Below are positions 25,430 through 34,075 of a stretch of 49,076 nt of DNA, piece by piece (positions within the stretch are counted from its first letter, which is position 1; each line of letters starts with the position of its first letter). Below the pieces are notes generated by a model. It had not been told where the DNA came from. It searched no databases and saw only the letters and a program-made list of their open reading frames with translations. The translations under genes and the position numbers were made by a program. Location: contig JAUWMR010000030.1 of NCBI GenBank assembly GCA_030613055.1, forward strand, positions 1 to 49,076, in the 5' to 3' direction. Source of the DNA: Desulfobacteraceae bacterium (GTDB lineage: Bacteria > Desulfobacterota > DSM-4660 > Desulfatiglandales > Desulfatiglandaceae).

Positions 25430-28400
25430 TCATTCTGAACGTTTCAGGTGGGTTTTCAAGAGGGAGGTGTATTGGGTTAATGTCTGTCTATAATTTTTAT
25501 TTTTAGGGTCTATTTTCAATGCGGATTGTATGGCAGAAACCGCTTCCTTGAATCGGGACAGCCGCGCATAATAGAAAGCGATCCTTGCCTTGAACTGCGG
25601 GTTGTTCGGTTCTATCTCCGACATTATTTTTTGTAAACGCAAGCACCTTTCAAGTATTGTCTTGGTTATGTGCTTTCGGGTCAATAATCTGAATGTGATC
25701 CATTCGTAACAGAAGCGCAGGTAACGCTTTTTAATAACCCTATTATTCGGGTTTTTTGCAATCAATTGATCAAAAACCGCTATTCCGTCATCTTCCTTTT
25801 GAGCCTTGAATGCCCTTTTTATCTCCTTCATTATTCCAAGGTTTTTTGCCAGGTTAACAGAAGCACCGTTCATGTCCCACCATTTTTTCCATGTAGTATA
25901 TGCGTATCGCTTTTCTTTTTTAAAATCGACACCGCAGTAAAAGGCTAAATCGTTTGCCAGTTCATGATCATAGTTTTCAAAAGTGTCCCTTGAGGGGTAC
26001 GTTAATGATTCGATCAGTACGGGGATTGCCGGTCTGAAGCCCTGAAGAATCAACGATTTGGACGCCGCTTTTCTCACATAGACACTTCCGTCTTTCAGGA
26101 GTTTTTTCAAAGCCGCTTTCACCCCTGGATACACAAAGGAAAAAAGCACGGAAGCCGCCGCGGTCCTGACGGTCTCATCCCTGTCGTTCAAGGTATTGAG
26201 CAGCGTTTTCATGATTTGCTGTTCCAGATCCGGAGCTGAACTCCCAAACTTCCGAGCGAGTGAACCCAGGGAAAGAACCGCGTACCTTTGACACTCAAAG
26301 GATGTGTCGTTGACGGCTATCCCTGATAATAATGATACTGGTTTACGGAGTCCAAGCCGGCCCAGTGCCCAGATAATATAAGGACGCACGGTCTCATTAG
26401 AATCATTGATGGTATTTGTTAAGGCTGAAAGCGCCCCTTTCACCTGCCGCATTCCAAAAACACGTGCGGCAAATCCCCGCAAAAAGGGATCTTTGGCCTT
26501 GAGCAGGGGTTCAAGGGATCGATAGTGTTTTTGGTCTAATTGATTTCGAATTACGAAATGATTTATAATTTCGATGACATCAAGATTGAAGTCAGTATAG
26601 ACCGAGTCGTCAAGCAGAGCAACGAGATCGGGCATTATATCCGGTCCTTGCTGCACGATTTTTCCAATTGTCGAATACCGCACAAAAAGATCAGGATCTA
26701 ACAACCTCTGTATTTCTTCCTGTCGGGGATTTTTTGCTATATTGCTTGATAGATTTTTATCAGCATGATTCTTAGGAACACTTGAAGGAAAGTTGACCTT
26801 GCCCACTAACTCTGTTTTTGAGAATTCGGTGTCATAGCACAGCCCGTGTTTAAAATATCTGAAATAATGGTTGTTTTTTCTTCCATCCTTATAATAGAAA
26901 TCCTTACCACCCAGATCAAGAAGCAATGAGTGACTCCAATTCTGGGGTTCTTCGGGGGGTAATATTCCGCCACAACTTTCCACCCAGCCACGGTGTCGTG
27001 CAAAGTACCGGTCATTGCCTTGGTAGTCGATCAAAAAACTCAAACCCTTAGGCTTAAGAGCAGAGGCGAATGATACGTCGGCCATTTCTTGTTGGATGCG
27101 ATCCTTTAATTCAATTTCCGAAAGGTTATCCCCCTTTTTATTAACCTCTGTCTTTATTGCTTTCCTGACATATTCTTCGCTCGGCCCGTATGTGTCATCT
27201 CCTGCATAATCGACGAAGATTGCAATAGATCTATCAGATGCTACGCCTCCTGTGTGGGTGCTGCCAAAATAAAGGTCGTTCCCTTTTCGGTCAATCAGTA
27301 TAGCATTTGAGAGGTGTACGGCAAAACACAGGCCATAGCCACTTTTGGGGACATACATATCATTACCTTCATGGTCGACCAGTGCACCGATTGACATGAA
27401 ATAGCTACTGCCCATACAGTTTCCATGGCTGGCATAGTAAAGATCATTTCCCGTTTTGTCAGTTAACAGCCCAATGCCTCCATAAAGGGAAAACCGTTTT
27501 ATCCAGTCCGGAGAACGAATTGAAAGGCCTGCTCCCTGTACGTGACACCATTCGTCAGCAATGAGATGACCACGCTTTGCATTTCTATTAGCCAGGTATT
27601 TATCATTTCCTTCAATATCACAGAGGCAGCCATACCCCATTGTTGACCCGGTGCCCTGGCCCAGACCGGCAATCACATATCTGTCGTCGCCGTTTGTATC
27701 CAAGAGCAAGCCGAGGCCAAAAACACCAAAGCCTTGACCCATCAATCCCATAGTATATGTGTCTTTTCCCTCCATATCTGCTATCAGGCCTATGCCATAC
27801 ATCCCGCATCCTTGTGCCATATCACCGGCTAAGTATTGATCATCTCCTGAAACATCAACCAGTATCCCAACGCCTAAACAGCCATACCCTTGCGAAAATG
27901 GCTTTTTACTTGCGTCATAAACGTCATTTCCTCCAGTGTCTATTGTAATTGCGATCCGGCCTGGGACCAAGTGCCCAACGGCTATAGGGCCGGTATAACG
28001 GTCATTCCCGCCAAGGTCGATCACAAGTGCGCCGTTTCGGGCATGGGTATCATCATCCTGGCCGAGAATGATGATGTGACCAATGGGTGAGGGAAGATCC
28101 ATTAACAGACCGGTGCGTTTAACTCCGTCCCGGAAATAATGAGTGGGATTTTCAGGACTATCCAGATTCCTAAGGTAATCAAGGAACATGTCCGTGGCCT
28201 TAGAAATCAATAGAGCAGAACGCAACAGACTCACAAAATCGATTTTTCTGGTGATGCTTACGATTTTTTCTTGAACATGCGTGGGGGCGGTTAAAAAGTT
28301 GAACTGGTTTTCGTTTGGGAAAAAGAAGCGTTCAGGTCGTTCAGAAAGAAAGGATAATTCATCCCTTTTCAATTTTGAAAAGGCATTTTTTGCCAAAAAA

Positions 28401-28984
28401 GAGGCATCAGCAAGGGAAAATACAAGCATTCCTACCTCCCTGTCAAATAGGCGGGAAAGGCCAGCGTTCTTGATTGTTTCTACAACACTGTAATTAGGTT
28501 TCGCCCCATGTTTTTTACAGAGATAATGGTATGCTTTTGTAAGGTTCCCCTCAAAAGTGTGTGTACTATCAGTAATTTCGTAATTTACGTCACCGTTAAT
28601 AGTTTTTGCCATCACTGCGAGTGCGTGGTACAGGCCTTTCTCTGCAGCAGTTTGCATTTTAATGGATGTCTCATCGGCCCAGTTGTGGAGATAAAAGGGG
28701 GATTTGGAAACTTGATCTATTAACGGGATACGACACATCATGCGGTAGCCTTCTTCGTGATAAAGAGGCCGGGATAGCTGAGAACGTTTCAAACCAACGA
28801 GGCTTAGAGCATGGTCCATAGGGTTTAAGCCAGATTGGGCTATCTTGACTGTTTCGCCCCTCGTGAATGATATATCCGGGGATGGTGTTGAAGCGACTTT
28901 ACTCTCCCCCCCTTTGTTTTCATCACAGGCAGTGACAGAGAAAAGTGCAAAGAGTGGTATGAAAATCAATATCCTGTAAATCAT
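25430..28984 (-). CDS. Large lipoprotein with G-N-D-x-Y repeats, HEAT repeats and TPR tail
   Basis: An N-terminal signal with lipobox SVTAC (Cys20, Asp at +2) marks a lipoprotein of 1184 residues. Roughly residues 320-720 hold twelve copies of G-(N/D/K)-D-x-Y, spaced irregularly about 25-60 apart, many inside GxGxxxDxxGxD units that recall calcium-binding RTX-type turns. Residues about 760-1010 are HEAT-like helical pairs (SALTNTINDSNETVRPYIIW). The last 90 are TPR-like. No enzyme signature is seen. It is convergent with the VKOR-DsbA gene. The function is unknown; a surface scaffold is plausible. Confidence 0.75.
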   Translation of the reverse strand: MIYRILIFIPLFALFSVTACDENKGGESKVASTPSPDISFTRGETVKIAQSGLNPMDHALSLVGLKRSQLSRPLYHEEGYRMMCRIPLIDQVSKSPFYLHNWADETSIKMQTAAEKGLYHALAVMAKTINGDVNYEITDSTHTFEGNLTKAYHYLCKKHGAKPNYSVVETIKNAGLSRLFDREVGMLVFSLADASFLAKNAFSKLKRDELSFLSERPERFFFPNENQFNFLTAPTHVQEKIVSITRKIDFVSLLRSALLISKATDMFLDYLRNLDSPENPTHYFRDGVKRTGLLMDLPSPIGHIIILGQDDDTHARNGALVIDLGGNDRYTGPIAVGHLVPGRIAITIDTGGNDVYDASKKPFSQGYGCLGVGILVDVSGDDQYLAGDMAQGCGMYGIGLIADMEGKDTYTMGLMGQGFGVFGLGLLLDTNGDDRYVIAGLGQGTGSTMGYGCLCDIEGNDKYLANRNAKRGHLIADEWCHVQGAGLSIRSPDWIKRFSLYGGIGLLTDKTGNDLYYASHGNCMGSSYFMSIGALVDHEGNDMYVPKSGYGLCFAVHLSNAILIDRKGNDLYFGSTHTGGVASDRSIAIFVDYAGDDTYGPSEEYVRKAIKTEVNKKGDNLSEIELKDRIQQEMADVSFASALKPKGLSFLIDYQGNDRYFARHRGWVESCGGILPPEEPQNWSHSLLLDLGGKDFYYKDGRKNNHYFRYFKHGLCYDTEFSKTELVGKVNFPSSVPKNHADKNLSSNIAKNPRQEEIQRLLDPDLFVRYSTIGKIVQQGPDIMPDLVALLDDSVYTDFNLDVIEIINHFVIRNQLDQKHYRSLEPLLKAKDPFLRGFAARVFGMRQVKGALSALTNTINDSNETVRPYIIWALGRLGLRKPVSLLSGIAVNDTSFECQRYAVLSLGSLARKFGSSAPDLEQQIMKTLLNTLNDRDETVRTAAASVLFSFVYPGVKAALKKLLKDGSVYVRKAASKSLILQGFRPAIPVLIESLTYPSRDTFENYDHELANDLAFYCGVDFKKEKRYAYTTWKKWWDMNGASVNLAKNLGIMKEIKRAFKAQKEDDGIAVFDQLIAKNPNNRVIKKRYLRFCYEWITFRLLTRKHITKTILERCLRLQKIMSEIEPNNPQFKARIAFYYARLSRFKEAVSAIQSALKIDPKNKNYRQTLTQYTSLLKTHLKRSE

Positions 28985-29188
28985 GGTATAAACCTGAGTC
29001 CGGATTCCCCATGCCGGTTGTTGTTCTTGGCCCTGGAAGAAAATGAGTGATAAACGAGTAGTAGATCCCCTAATGATTCATTGACTCACACAAAAAAAAA
29101 GACTAAAAATTTCCTAAGGAAGCATGTTTTAACTCTAATTTTCACGGCTTCACAAAAAGTCCAAGTTCATTTTTTTTGTGTATTTGGT

Positions 29189-29217
29189 GCCTGCCTGTGC
29201 GTTGCACGCAGACAGGC
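29189..29217. repeat. Dispersed palindromic repeat, copy 1
   Basis: An imperfect palindrome GCCTGCCTGTGCG...CGCAGACAGGC lies upstream of the next gene. Its reverse complement recurs at 47954-47979 with two mismatches in 26 bases, both near the centre. It looks like a REP-type element. The rest of the 28985-29253 gap is AT-rich with a small TTCCTAAGGAA palindrome and no gene. Confidence 0.65.
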
Positions 29218-29253
29218 CTTTTTGCGGCTATATCAACCTTAAGGAGGGCACTT

Positions 29254-30933
29254 TTGGATACAAATGAACTGCCCGTTCTTGAATCTCCTAAAACGAAAAA
29301 TTTTTTGAAAGCTGTTTTGTTAGTACTGCTTCTTGTACTGATCGTATCAGTTTTAATACTCTCCTGGGTTCCCCCTGTCAGCAGAGACGCTCTCACTCAT
29401 CATCTGGCCGTACCGAAGCTTTATCTCAAACACGGCGGTATTTTTGAAATACCTTTCATGTCTTTTTCATACTATCCTATGAACCTGGACCTCTTATATC
29501 TAATTCCACTCTACTTCGGCAATGATATTATTCCCAAATTTATCCACTTCAGTTTTGCCCTGCTTACGGCCTGGCTTTCTTTTTCATATCTGCGACGTCG
29601 AATCAACCAGGTTTATGCAATGGTGGGGGCTGTCTTTTTTCTCTCTATCCCTATCATAGTCAAGCTTTCCATTACTGTTTATGTTGATCTGGGGCTCATT
29701 TTCTTTTCAACCGCGTCTCTTTTGTTGATGTTTAAGTGGATCGAAAGCGGATTTAGTCTTAAGTATATTATATTTTCTGCTGTTTTCTGTGGATTGGCTT
29801 TAGGGACCAAATACAATGGCCTGATAGTCCTTTTTCTTCTGACGCTTTTTGTTCCCTTTATCCAATCAAGATCTCCTAAGGAGGGGAAAACAGGTTTAGT
29901 AAAGGCATTAGGATCCGGGATATTTTTCGGGCTTTTGGCCCTCCTTATATTTTCTCCATGGATGATACGAAACTATCATTGGACAGGCAACCCCATTTTT
30001 CCGCTGTACGATACCTTGTTCAACCCACAAACCGGGATTTCCCAGAACGGCCTTGATCCATTTACTATCAGAAAAGTGGTGTTCCACGAGTCTGTCTGGG
30101 ACATGATAATGGTACCGCTGAGGGTTTTTTTTGAAGGGCAGGATGGAAATCCCCAATACTTTGACGGAAAACTCAACCCATTCCTTTTATTTCTTCCATT
30201 TCTTGCATTTTTTAGATTCAAGAACGAATCAACTGAAATCAAGACCGAGAAAAAGATGCTGCTTGCTTTTTCTGTCCTATATTTCGCCTTTGCGTTTTTT
30301 AGGACCAGCATGAGGATAAGGTACATCTTGCCCATAATTCCCCCGTTAGTGATTTTGTCTGCTTTCGGGGTAAAGAATATAGTTGAGTGGATAAAGAAGG
30401 CTGGATCTTCAAAGGTGCAACGTATTGGAATACCATTTATTTTTATCATCGTGGCCTTTGCCTTGTGTCTAAATGCAGACTATATTTTTAGACAGTTCGG
30501 GGTGGTAAAGCCCATCGGCTTTTTGAACGGTGCTGTAAGTCGAGATGAATACATAACAAAGTACCGATCAGAGTACCCTGCCATGAGACATATTAACGAG
30601 AATCTGCCTCTCGATGCTAAAATACTCTTCATTCATTTGGGTAATCGAGGTTATTATTGTGATAGGGATTATCTCTTTGACATGAAAAGAGGTATAAGCA
30701 CACTGCATCAAATCGTGAAAAATTCCAATTTACCTAAGGAGGTTGTGTTAAAACTTAAGAAGATGGAAATCACTCATTTTCTTGTCCGTCATGATCTTTT
30801 TAAGTTTTGGGTAAAAAATAATTATGATGGCAGGGAAATGGCTATATTAGATAAAATGTTTGCAAAATATGTCAAAATGATCTATTTCAGGAAAGGGTAT
30901 GGAGTATATCGATTGGAACATTCCATCTTATAG
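29254..30933 (+). CDS. Membrane glycosyltransferase, GT-C superfamily (ArnT/GT39-like)
   Basis: The protein has about 11-12 membrane helices and an early periplasmic loop SRDALTHHLAVPKLYLKHG with the acidic/His residues expected of GT-C enzymes that use polyprenyl-phosphate sugars. The C-terminal 120 residues are soluble (FLVRHDLFKFW). TTG at 29254 is chosen as start, with AAGGAGGG upstream, giving 559 residues; the frame upstream translates a repeat element. It stands alone between the lipoprotein and the toxin-antitoxin block. Donor and acceptor are unknown; it could serve the nearby glycan locus. Confidence 0.72.
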   Translation: MDTNELPVLESPKTKNFLKAVLLVLLLVLIVSVLILSWVPPVSRDALTHHLAVPKLYLKHGGIFEIPFMSFSYYPMNLDLLYLIPLYFGNDIIPKFIHFSFALLTAWLSFSYLRRRINQVYAMVGAVFFLSIPIIVKLSITVYVDLGLIFFSTASLLLMFKWIESGFSLKYIIFSAVFCGLALGTKYNGLIVLFLLTLFVPFIQSRSPKEGKTGLVKALGSGIFFGLLALLIFSPWMIRNYHWTGNPIFPLYDTLFNPQTGISQNGLDPFTIRKVVFHESVWDMIMVPLRVFFEGQDGNPQYFDGKLNPFLLFLPFLAFFRFKNESTEIKTEKKMLLAFSVLYFAFAFFRTSMRIRYILPIIPPLVILSAFGVKNIVEWIKKAGSSKVQRIGIPFIFIIVAFALCLNADYIFRQFGVVKPIGFLNGAVSRDEYITKYRSEYPAMRHINENLPLDAKILFIHLGNRGYYCDRDYLFDMKRGISTLHQIVKNSNLPKEVVLKLKKMEITHFLVRHDLFKFWVKNNYDGREMAILDKMFAKYVKMIYFRKGYGVYRLEHSIL

Positions 30934-31260
30934 TTATTATGTGTATATACATATATTCACTTGATATGTACACCATATTGTCTTAGGCTGAAGTAAAGTC
31001 GATTGTGGGAGGCGTGATTGTGGAAGAGGTCAATGCCCTTAAAATCAGAAATAATTAATTAATTCATGAAACTGGATTCTTATTTTGAGGATATAGATTT
31101 AAAAGAAATCCTGAAAATCAGCGTCCATCTGCGTCCAAAATCTTTTTCTTGAATGCTATACTTGTTGAAAATAGTTACAGAATGCATCGCTAACTTCTCC
31201 AGAAAAGAAATCATTTCTGAGAATAAAACGGATGAGCCAAAGCTTTGAAAAGGTGAGACA
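30934..31260. other. Gene-free stretch with a small inverted repeat
   Basis: About 330 AT-rich bases without a convincing gene. GTGT-ATAT-ACATAT (30941-30954) faces ATATGTACAC (30964-30973), an imperfect inverted repeat just after the glycosyltransferase. Near 31120 there is a short GCGTCC-ATCT-GCGTCC direct repeat. Several broken reading frames suggest decayed coding sequence, but none is recognisable. Confidence 0.5.
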
Positions 31261-31569
31261 ATGGCTGATATCAAGAAGGATGGAATAAAAGATGCCAGGA
31301 GACTATTTGACCCCACCCTCTTTTGGGATGCGGAGTCAGTAGACATAGAACAGCACGCTGACTATATCATTGGAAGGGTACTGGATTTCGGGGATGAGAA
31401 GGACTTGAAGACACTCAGGGAAATATACGCGGATGAAAAATTAATTGGGGTTGTAAAAGAAAGAAGGGGACTGTTGAGCATGACCAGGCGTTTTTGGTCA
31501 GTATATTTTAATATCACACTTTCGGGGTTGAAAGATGATCGAGGACGTGCTTCCACAGAAAGCCCTTAA
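31261..31569 (+). CDS. DUF6922-like protein, probable antitoxin partner
   Basis: This 102-residue protein has the pattern LFWDAESVDIEQHADYIIGR followed by LDFGDEKDLKTLREIY and an end RRFWSVYFNI, which resembles DUF6922 proteins that are commonly encoded just before AbiEii-type nucleotidyltransferases. AAAGGTGAG precedes the ATG. Its 3' end overlaps the next gene by 35 bases, a strong sign of coupling. No DNA-binding motif is visible. The family assignment is from memory of its motif order and is moderately secure; the antitoxin role is inferred from the pairing. Confidence 0.68.
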   Translation: MADIKKDGIKDARRLFDPTLFWDAESVDIEQHADYIIGRVLDFGDEKDLKTLREIYADEKLIGVVKERRGLLSMTRRFWSVYFNITLSGLKDDRGRASTESP

Positions 31570-32173
31570 TTTGATTGATAAGCTTGCAATTCAGCCTGAT
31601 ACTTTTTACTTAGCCGGAGGCACGGCACTTGCCCTGCAATTAGGCCACAGGGTTTCCGAAGATTTTGTTTTTTTTATTGATAAGGCATTTGATGCCGAAG
31701 CTCTAAAGAACAGAATCCTTCCGGATAAAGTTTCATCAATTCGTCCAGGGACATTGCACTGCGTAAAAGAGGGGGTCAGGTTATCCTTCCTCTTATATGA
31801 TGTCCCCCTCTGTTTCCCACCTCGTATATGGCGCGGCAAGAAGGTGGCTGCATGGCAGGATATCGTGGCGGAAAAGATTAAAACCATGTCCCAACGTGGC
31901 GCCAAGAAGGATTTTTATGATATCTATGCTGTTATTATGTTGAAGTCAGATATAAGAGAAGTGTGCACACTATTTTTGAAACGTTTTGGACATACTGACA
32001 TCAACCTTTATCATGTGTTGAAAAGCCTTGTGTATTTTGAAGATGCAGATGAAGATCCTCATCCAACTTTATTGAACAGCAGCAAAGGATGGACCTGGGA
32101 TAGCGTAAGACGTTTTTTTGAAACCCATGTAAAGGAGTTTGAGATTGCCCTTATTAATAGGTCTGGGAATTGA
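31535..32173 (+). CDS. AbiEii-like nucleotidyltransferase toxin with altered catalytic motif
   Basis: AbiEii/MenT-type toxins transfer nucleotides using a GG-x9-13-D-x-D site. Here YLAGGTALALQLGHRVSEDF is the first part of the site, but the usual second acidic residue of S-x-D-L-D is Val (SEDFVFF). The segment WQDIVAEKIKTMSQRGAKKD with KDFYDIYAVI is the conserved central block, so the fold should be kept. The length is 212 residues. The missing Asp suggests reduced or changed activity. It overlaps the DUF6922 gene and, depending on start, the next gene as well. Confidence 0.78.
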   Translation: MIEDVLPQKALNLIDKLAIQPDTFYLAGGTALALQLGHRVSEDFVFFIDKAFDAEALKNRILPDKVSSIRPGTLHCVKEGVRLSFLLYDVPLCFPPRIWRGKKVAAWQDIVAEKIKTMSQRGAKKDFYDIYAVIMLKSDIREVCTLFLKRFGHTDINLYHVLKSLVYFEDADEDPHPTLLNSSKGWTWDSVRRFFETHVKEFEIALINRSGN

Positions 32174-32495
32174 AGATGGGAAAGATGGAAGTCTAAATAA
32201 TCATCCCTATAGGGAATGGATAATTGGGGCTATTTTGGATGCTGTGCCTGCGATCGAAATGATATTTATGTTTGGTTCAAGGGCAAGAGGAGATAACAAG
32301 AATCCGCATTCGGATATAGACATTGGAGTGGTAGCTGAAGGAAAATTAAGCCTCGTTGATCTGGCAAGAATTGAGGATGCGTTGGACAGGCTTGATACCC
32401 TGTATACGGTAGAAGTTGTTGATTTTACCAATAGGGAAGATGCCTTTACAAGAGAGGCATTAAAGAATATTGAGATATTGTATGAAAAAAGATAA
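32145..32495 (+). CDS. MNT-type nucleotidyltransferase (HEPN/MNT pair)
   Basis: The minimal nucleotidyltransferase signature is complete: MFMFGSRARGDNKNPHSDID with Gly-Ser and the Asp-x-Asp pair. In known MNT/HEPN systems this protein AMPylates and silences the HEPN RNase encoded beside it. The start is uncertain: TTG 32145 has AAAGGAG seven bases upstream and gives 116 residues, overlapping the AbiEii-like gene by 29 bases; the homologous core begins near residue 22. The next gene starts within its end. Confidence 0.83.
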   Translation: MPLLIGLGIEDGKDGSLNNHPYREWIIGAILDAVPAIEMIFMFGSRARGDNKNPHSDIDIGVVAEGKLSLVDLARIEDALDRLDTLYTVEVVDFTNREDAFTREALKNIEILYEKR

Positions 32496-32859
32496 TTTGT
32501 TAAGACAACTGGTCAATGCCTACAAAAGACTTCAAGAAGCACTGGAAATTCCCCTTGGCGAGCCATTGACGCTCGATGGTACCATTCAAAGATTTGAATT
32601 TACATTTGAGTTGGCCTGGAAAACAATAAGAGTATTTTTGGAAGACCAGGGAATCATTTGCCATTCACCAAAGGCATGCTTGAGAGAGGCATTTAAGATA
32701 GGCTGGGTAGACAATGAAGAAAGCTGGATAGTAATTTTAAAGGCAAGGAATATGACCTCCCATGTGTATAACGAAGAAATGGCAATGGAAATATACGAAG
32801 CAATAAGGAATAATCATCATCTCATTCAAGACTTAATAGTAGTGCTGGAGGAATATTGA
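32482..32859 (+). CDS. HEPN-family protein (HI0074-like), probable toxin of the MNT pair
   Basis: The 125-residue all-helical protein has the HI0074 layout (FEFTFELAWKTIRVFLEDQG, REAFKIGWVDNEESW) and ends its fold with RNMTSHVY, which supplies the R-x4-H catalytic motif of HEPN RNases. ATG 32482 overlaps the MNT gene by 14 bases. Proteins of this family were first described as substrate-binding partners of nucleotidyltransferases; with R-x4-H intact, RNase activity is plausible. Confidence 0.85.
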   Translation: MKKDNLLRQLVNAYKRLQEALEIPLGEPLTLDGTIQRFEFTFELAWKTIRVFLEDQGIICHSPKACLREAFKIGWVDNEESWIVILKARNMTSHVYNEEMAMEIYEAIRNNHHLIQDLIVVLEEY

Positions 32860-32928
32860 TATATTGAATTAAAAAAATATTTGTATAAGCATTTTATGTT
32901 ATATATTTTGAGGAGATCTACTACAAAA

Positions 32929-32985
32929 ATGAAGAAAACAGAAGTCTCAATAATCATCTCGGCTTACAATGAAGCTCAGATGTAA
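32929..32985 (+). pseudogene. Remnant of a GT2 glycosyltransferase N terminus
   Basis: MKKTEVSIIISAYNEAQM followed by a stop is the opening strand and Asn/Glu loop of a family 2 glycosyltransferase. A GAGGAG lies upstream of its ATG. Only 18 codons remain, 52 bases before an intact GT2 gene of different sequence, so this is a deletion scar in which the original 5' end and ribosome-binding site survive. Confidence 0.65.
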
Positions 32986-33037
32986 TCCTCGAAATGATAA
33001 CTCTTTTACAAAGTTAATAATTTCAAAGTGGTGAATT

Positions 33038-33985
33038 ATGTATCTCGAAAAAACGATCGCCGTGGTTGTCCCTGCCTATGACGAAGAAAAGCTAATAGGA
33101 GAAACATTGTCATCAATTCCTGATTTTGTGGATAGAATTATTGTTATTAATGATGCAAGTAGTGACAATACAGCCCAAATTGTCAAGAAAATTGCAGAAA
33201 AAGATCAAAGAATACATTTAATTGAACATGAGGTGAATCAAGGTGTAGGCGGGGCAATTATCAGCGGGTATATTAGGGCGCGAGATTCAGGAATAGATGT
33301 GACCGTAGTTATGGCTGGCGATGCACAAATGGATCCTGATGATCTTGTTCATATTATCGAACCAGTAGCAAATGGGAGTTCAGATTACTGTAAAGGGAAT
33401 CGGCTTTTTTATGGCGATGCCTGGAATATGATCCCACATTACCGGTATTTGGGTAATTCTTTTCTCTCATTGTTGACCAAGATTGCTTCGGGTTACTGGC
33501 ATATTGCTGACTCCCAAAGTGGCTATACTGCGATTTCTCTTATGGCTCTTAAAAGGATAGACCCTACCAAGATTTATAAGCGCTATGGTATGCCAAATGA
33601 TCTGTTAATCAGGCTGAATCAATATGACTTCCGGGTAAGAGATGTACATGTCAGACCTGTTTATAATGTGGGAGAAAAATCGGGAATAAGGCTCTGCCAG
33701 GTCATCCCAAGGATATCATGGATATTGTTTAAGGGCTTTTGGCAAAGGCTACTTTTTAAGTATGTCGTAAAGGATTTTCATCCTCTGATTTTCTTTTATT
33801 TTCTTGCATTTATCCTTTTAGGAGCAAGTGTCCCCCTTGCGATTAGATTGTTTTACATATGGTTTGTGAATGGTGATATTCCTGATATTAATGCTCTGGC
33901 ACTTGCCTTTACATTCATTAGTGGACTTCAGACCCTTTTTTTCGGTATGTGGTTTGACATGGAGTATAACAAGAATCTTAAGTGA
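33038..33985 (+). CDS. Family 2 glycosyltransferase, dolichyl-phosphate-mannose synthase-like
   Basis: The catalytic domain starts TIAVVVPAYDEEKLIGETLS and carries the VINDASSDNT and MAGDAQMDPDD motifs (DXD-type), with DSQSGYTAIS further on. Two predicted membrane helices close the 315-residue protein (FFYFLAFILLGASVPLAIRL and a second one at 290-308). That is the layout of polyprenyl-phosphate sugar synthases such as GtrB or DPM1, which feed GT-C enzymes. The GT-C proteins in this window could use its product, but that is inference. A GGTGA-like signal precedes the ATG. Confidence 0.85.
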   Translation: MYLEKTIAVVVPAYDEEKLIGETLSSIPDFVDRIIVINDASSDNTAQIVKKIAEKDQRIHLIEHEVNQGVGGAIISGYIRARDSGIDVTVVMAGDAQMDPDDLVHIIEPVANGSSDYCKGNRLFYGDAWNMIPHYRYLGNSFLSLLTKIASGYWHIADSQSGYTAISLMALKRIDPTKIYKRYGMPNDLLIRLNQYDFRVRDVHVRPVYNVGEKSGIRLCQVIPRISWILFKGFWQRLLFKYVVKDFHPLIFFYFLAFILLGASVPLAIRLFYIWFVNGDIPDINALALAFTFISGLQTLFFGMWFDMEYNKNLK

Positions 33986-34075
33986 GAACTATTTCAACAG
34001 AATGGGTGTCTCTTCTCGTGCATTTTTTTTGCTATTAATCCTGATGCGATTAAATTTAGGATAATTTCTAATAGA

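Noticed and set aside
29176-29253. Extended N terminus of the GT-C gene at 29.2 kb
   Set aside because: It would translate a dispersed palindromic repeat; TTG 29254 has AAGGAGGG at suitable distance.
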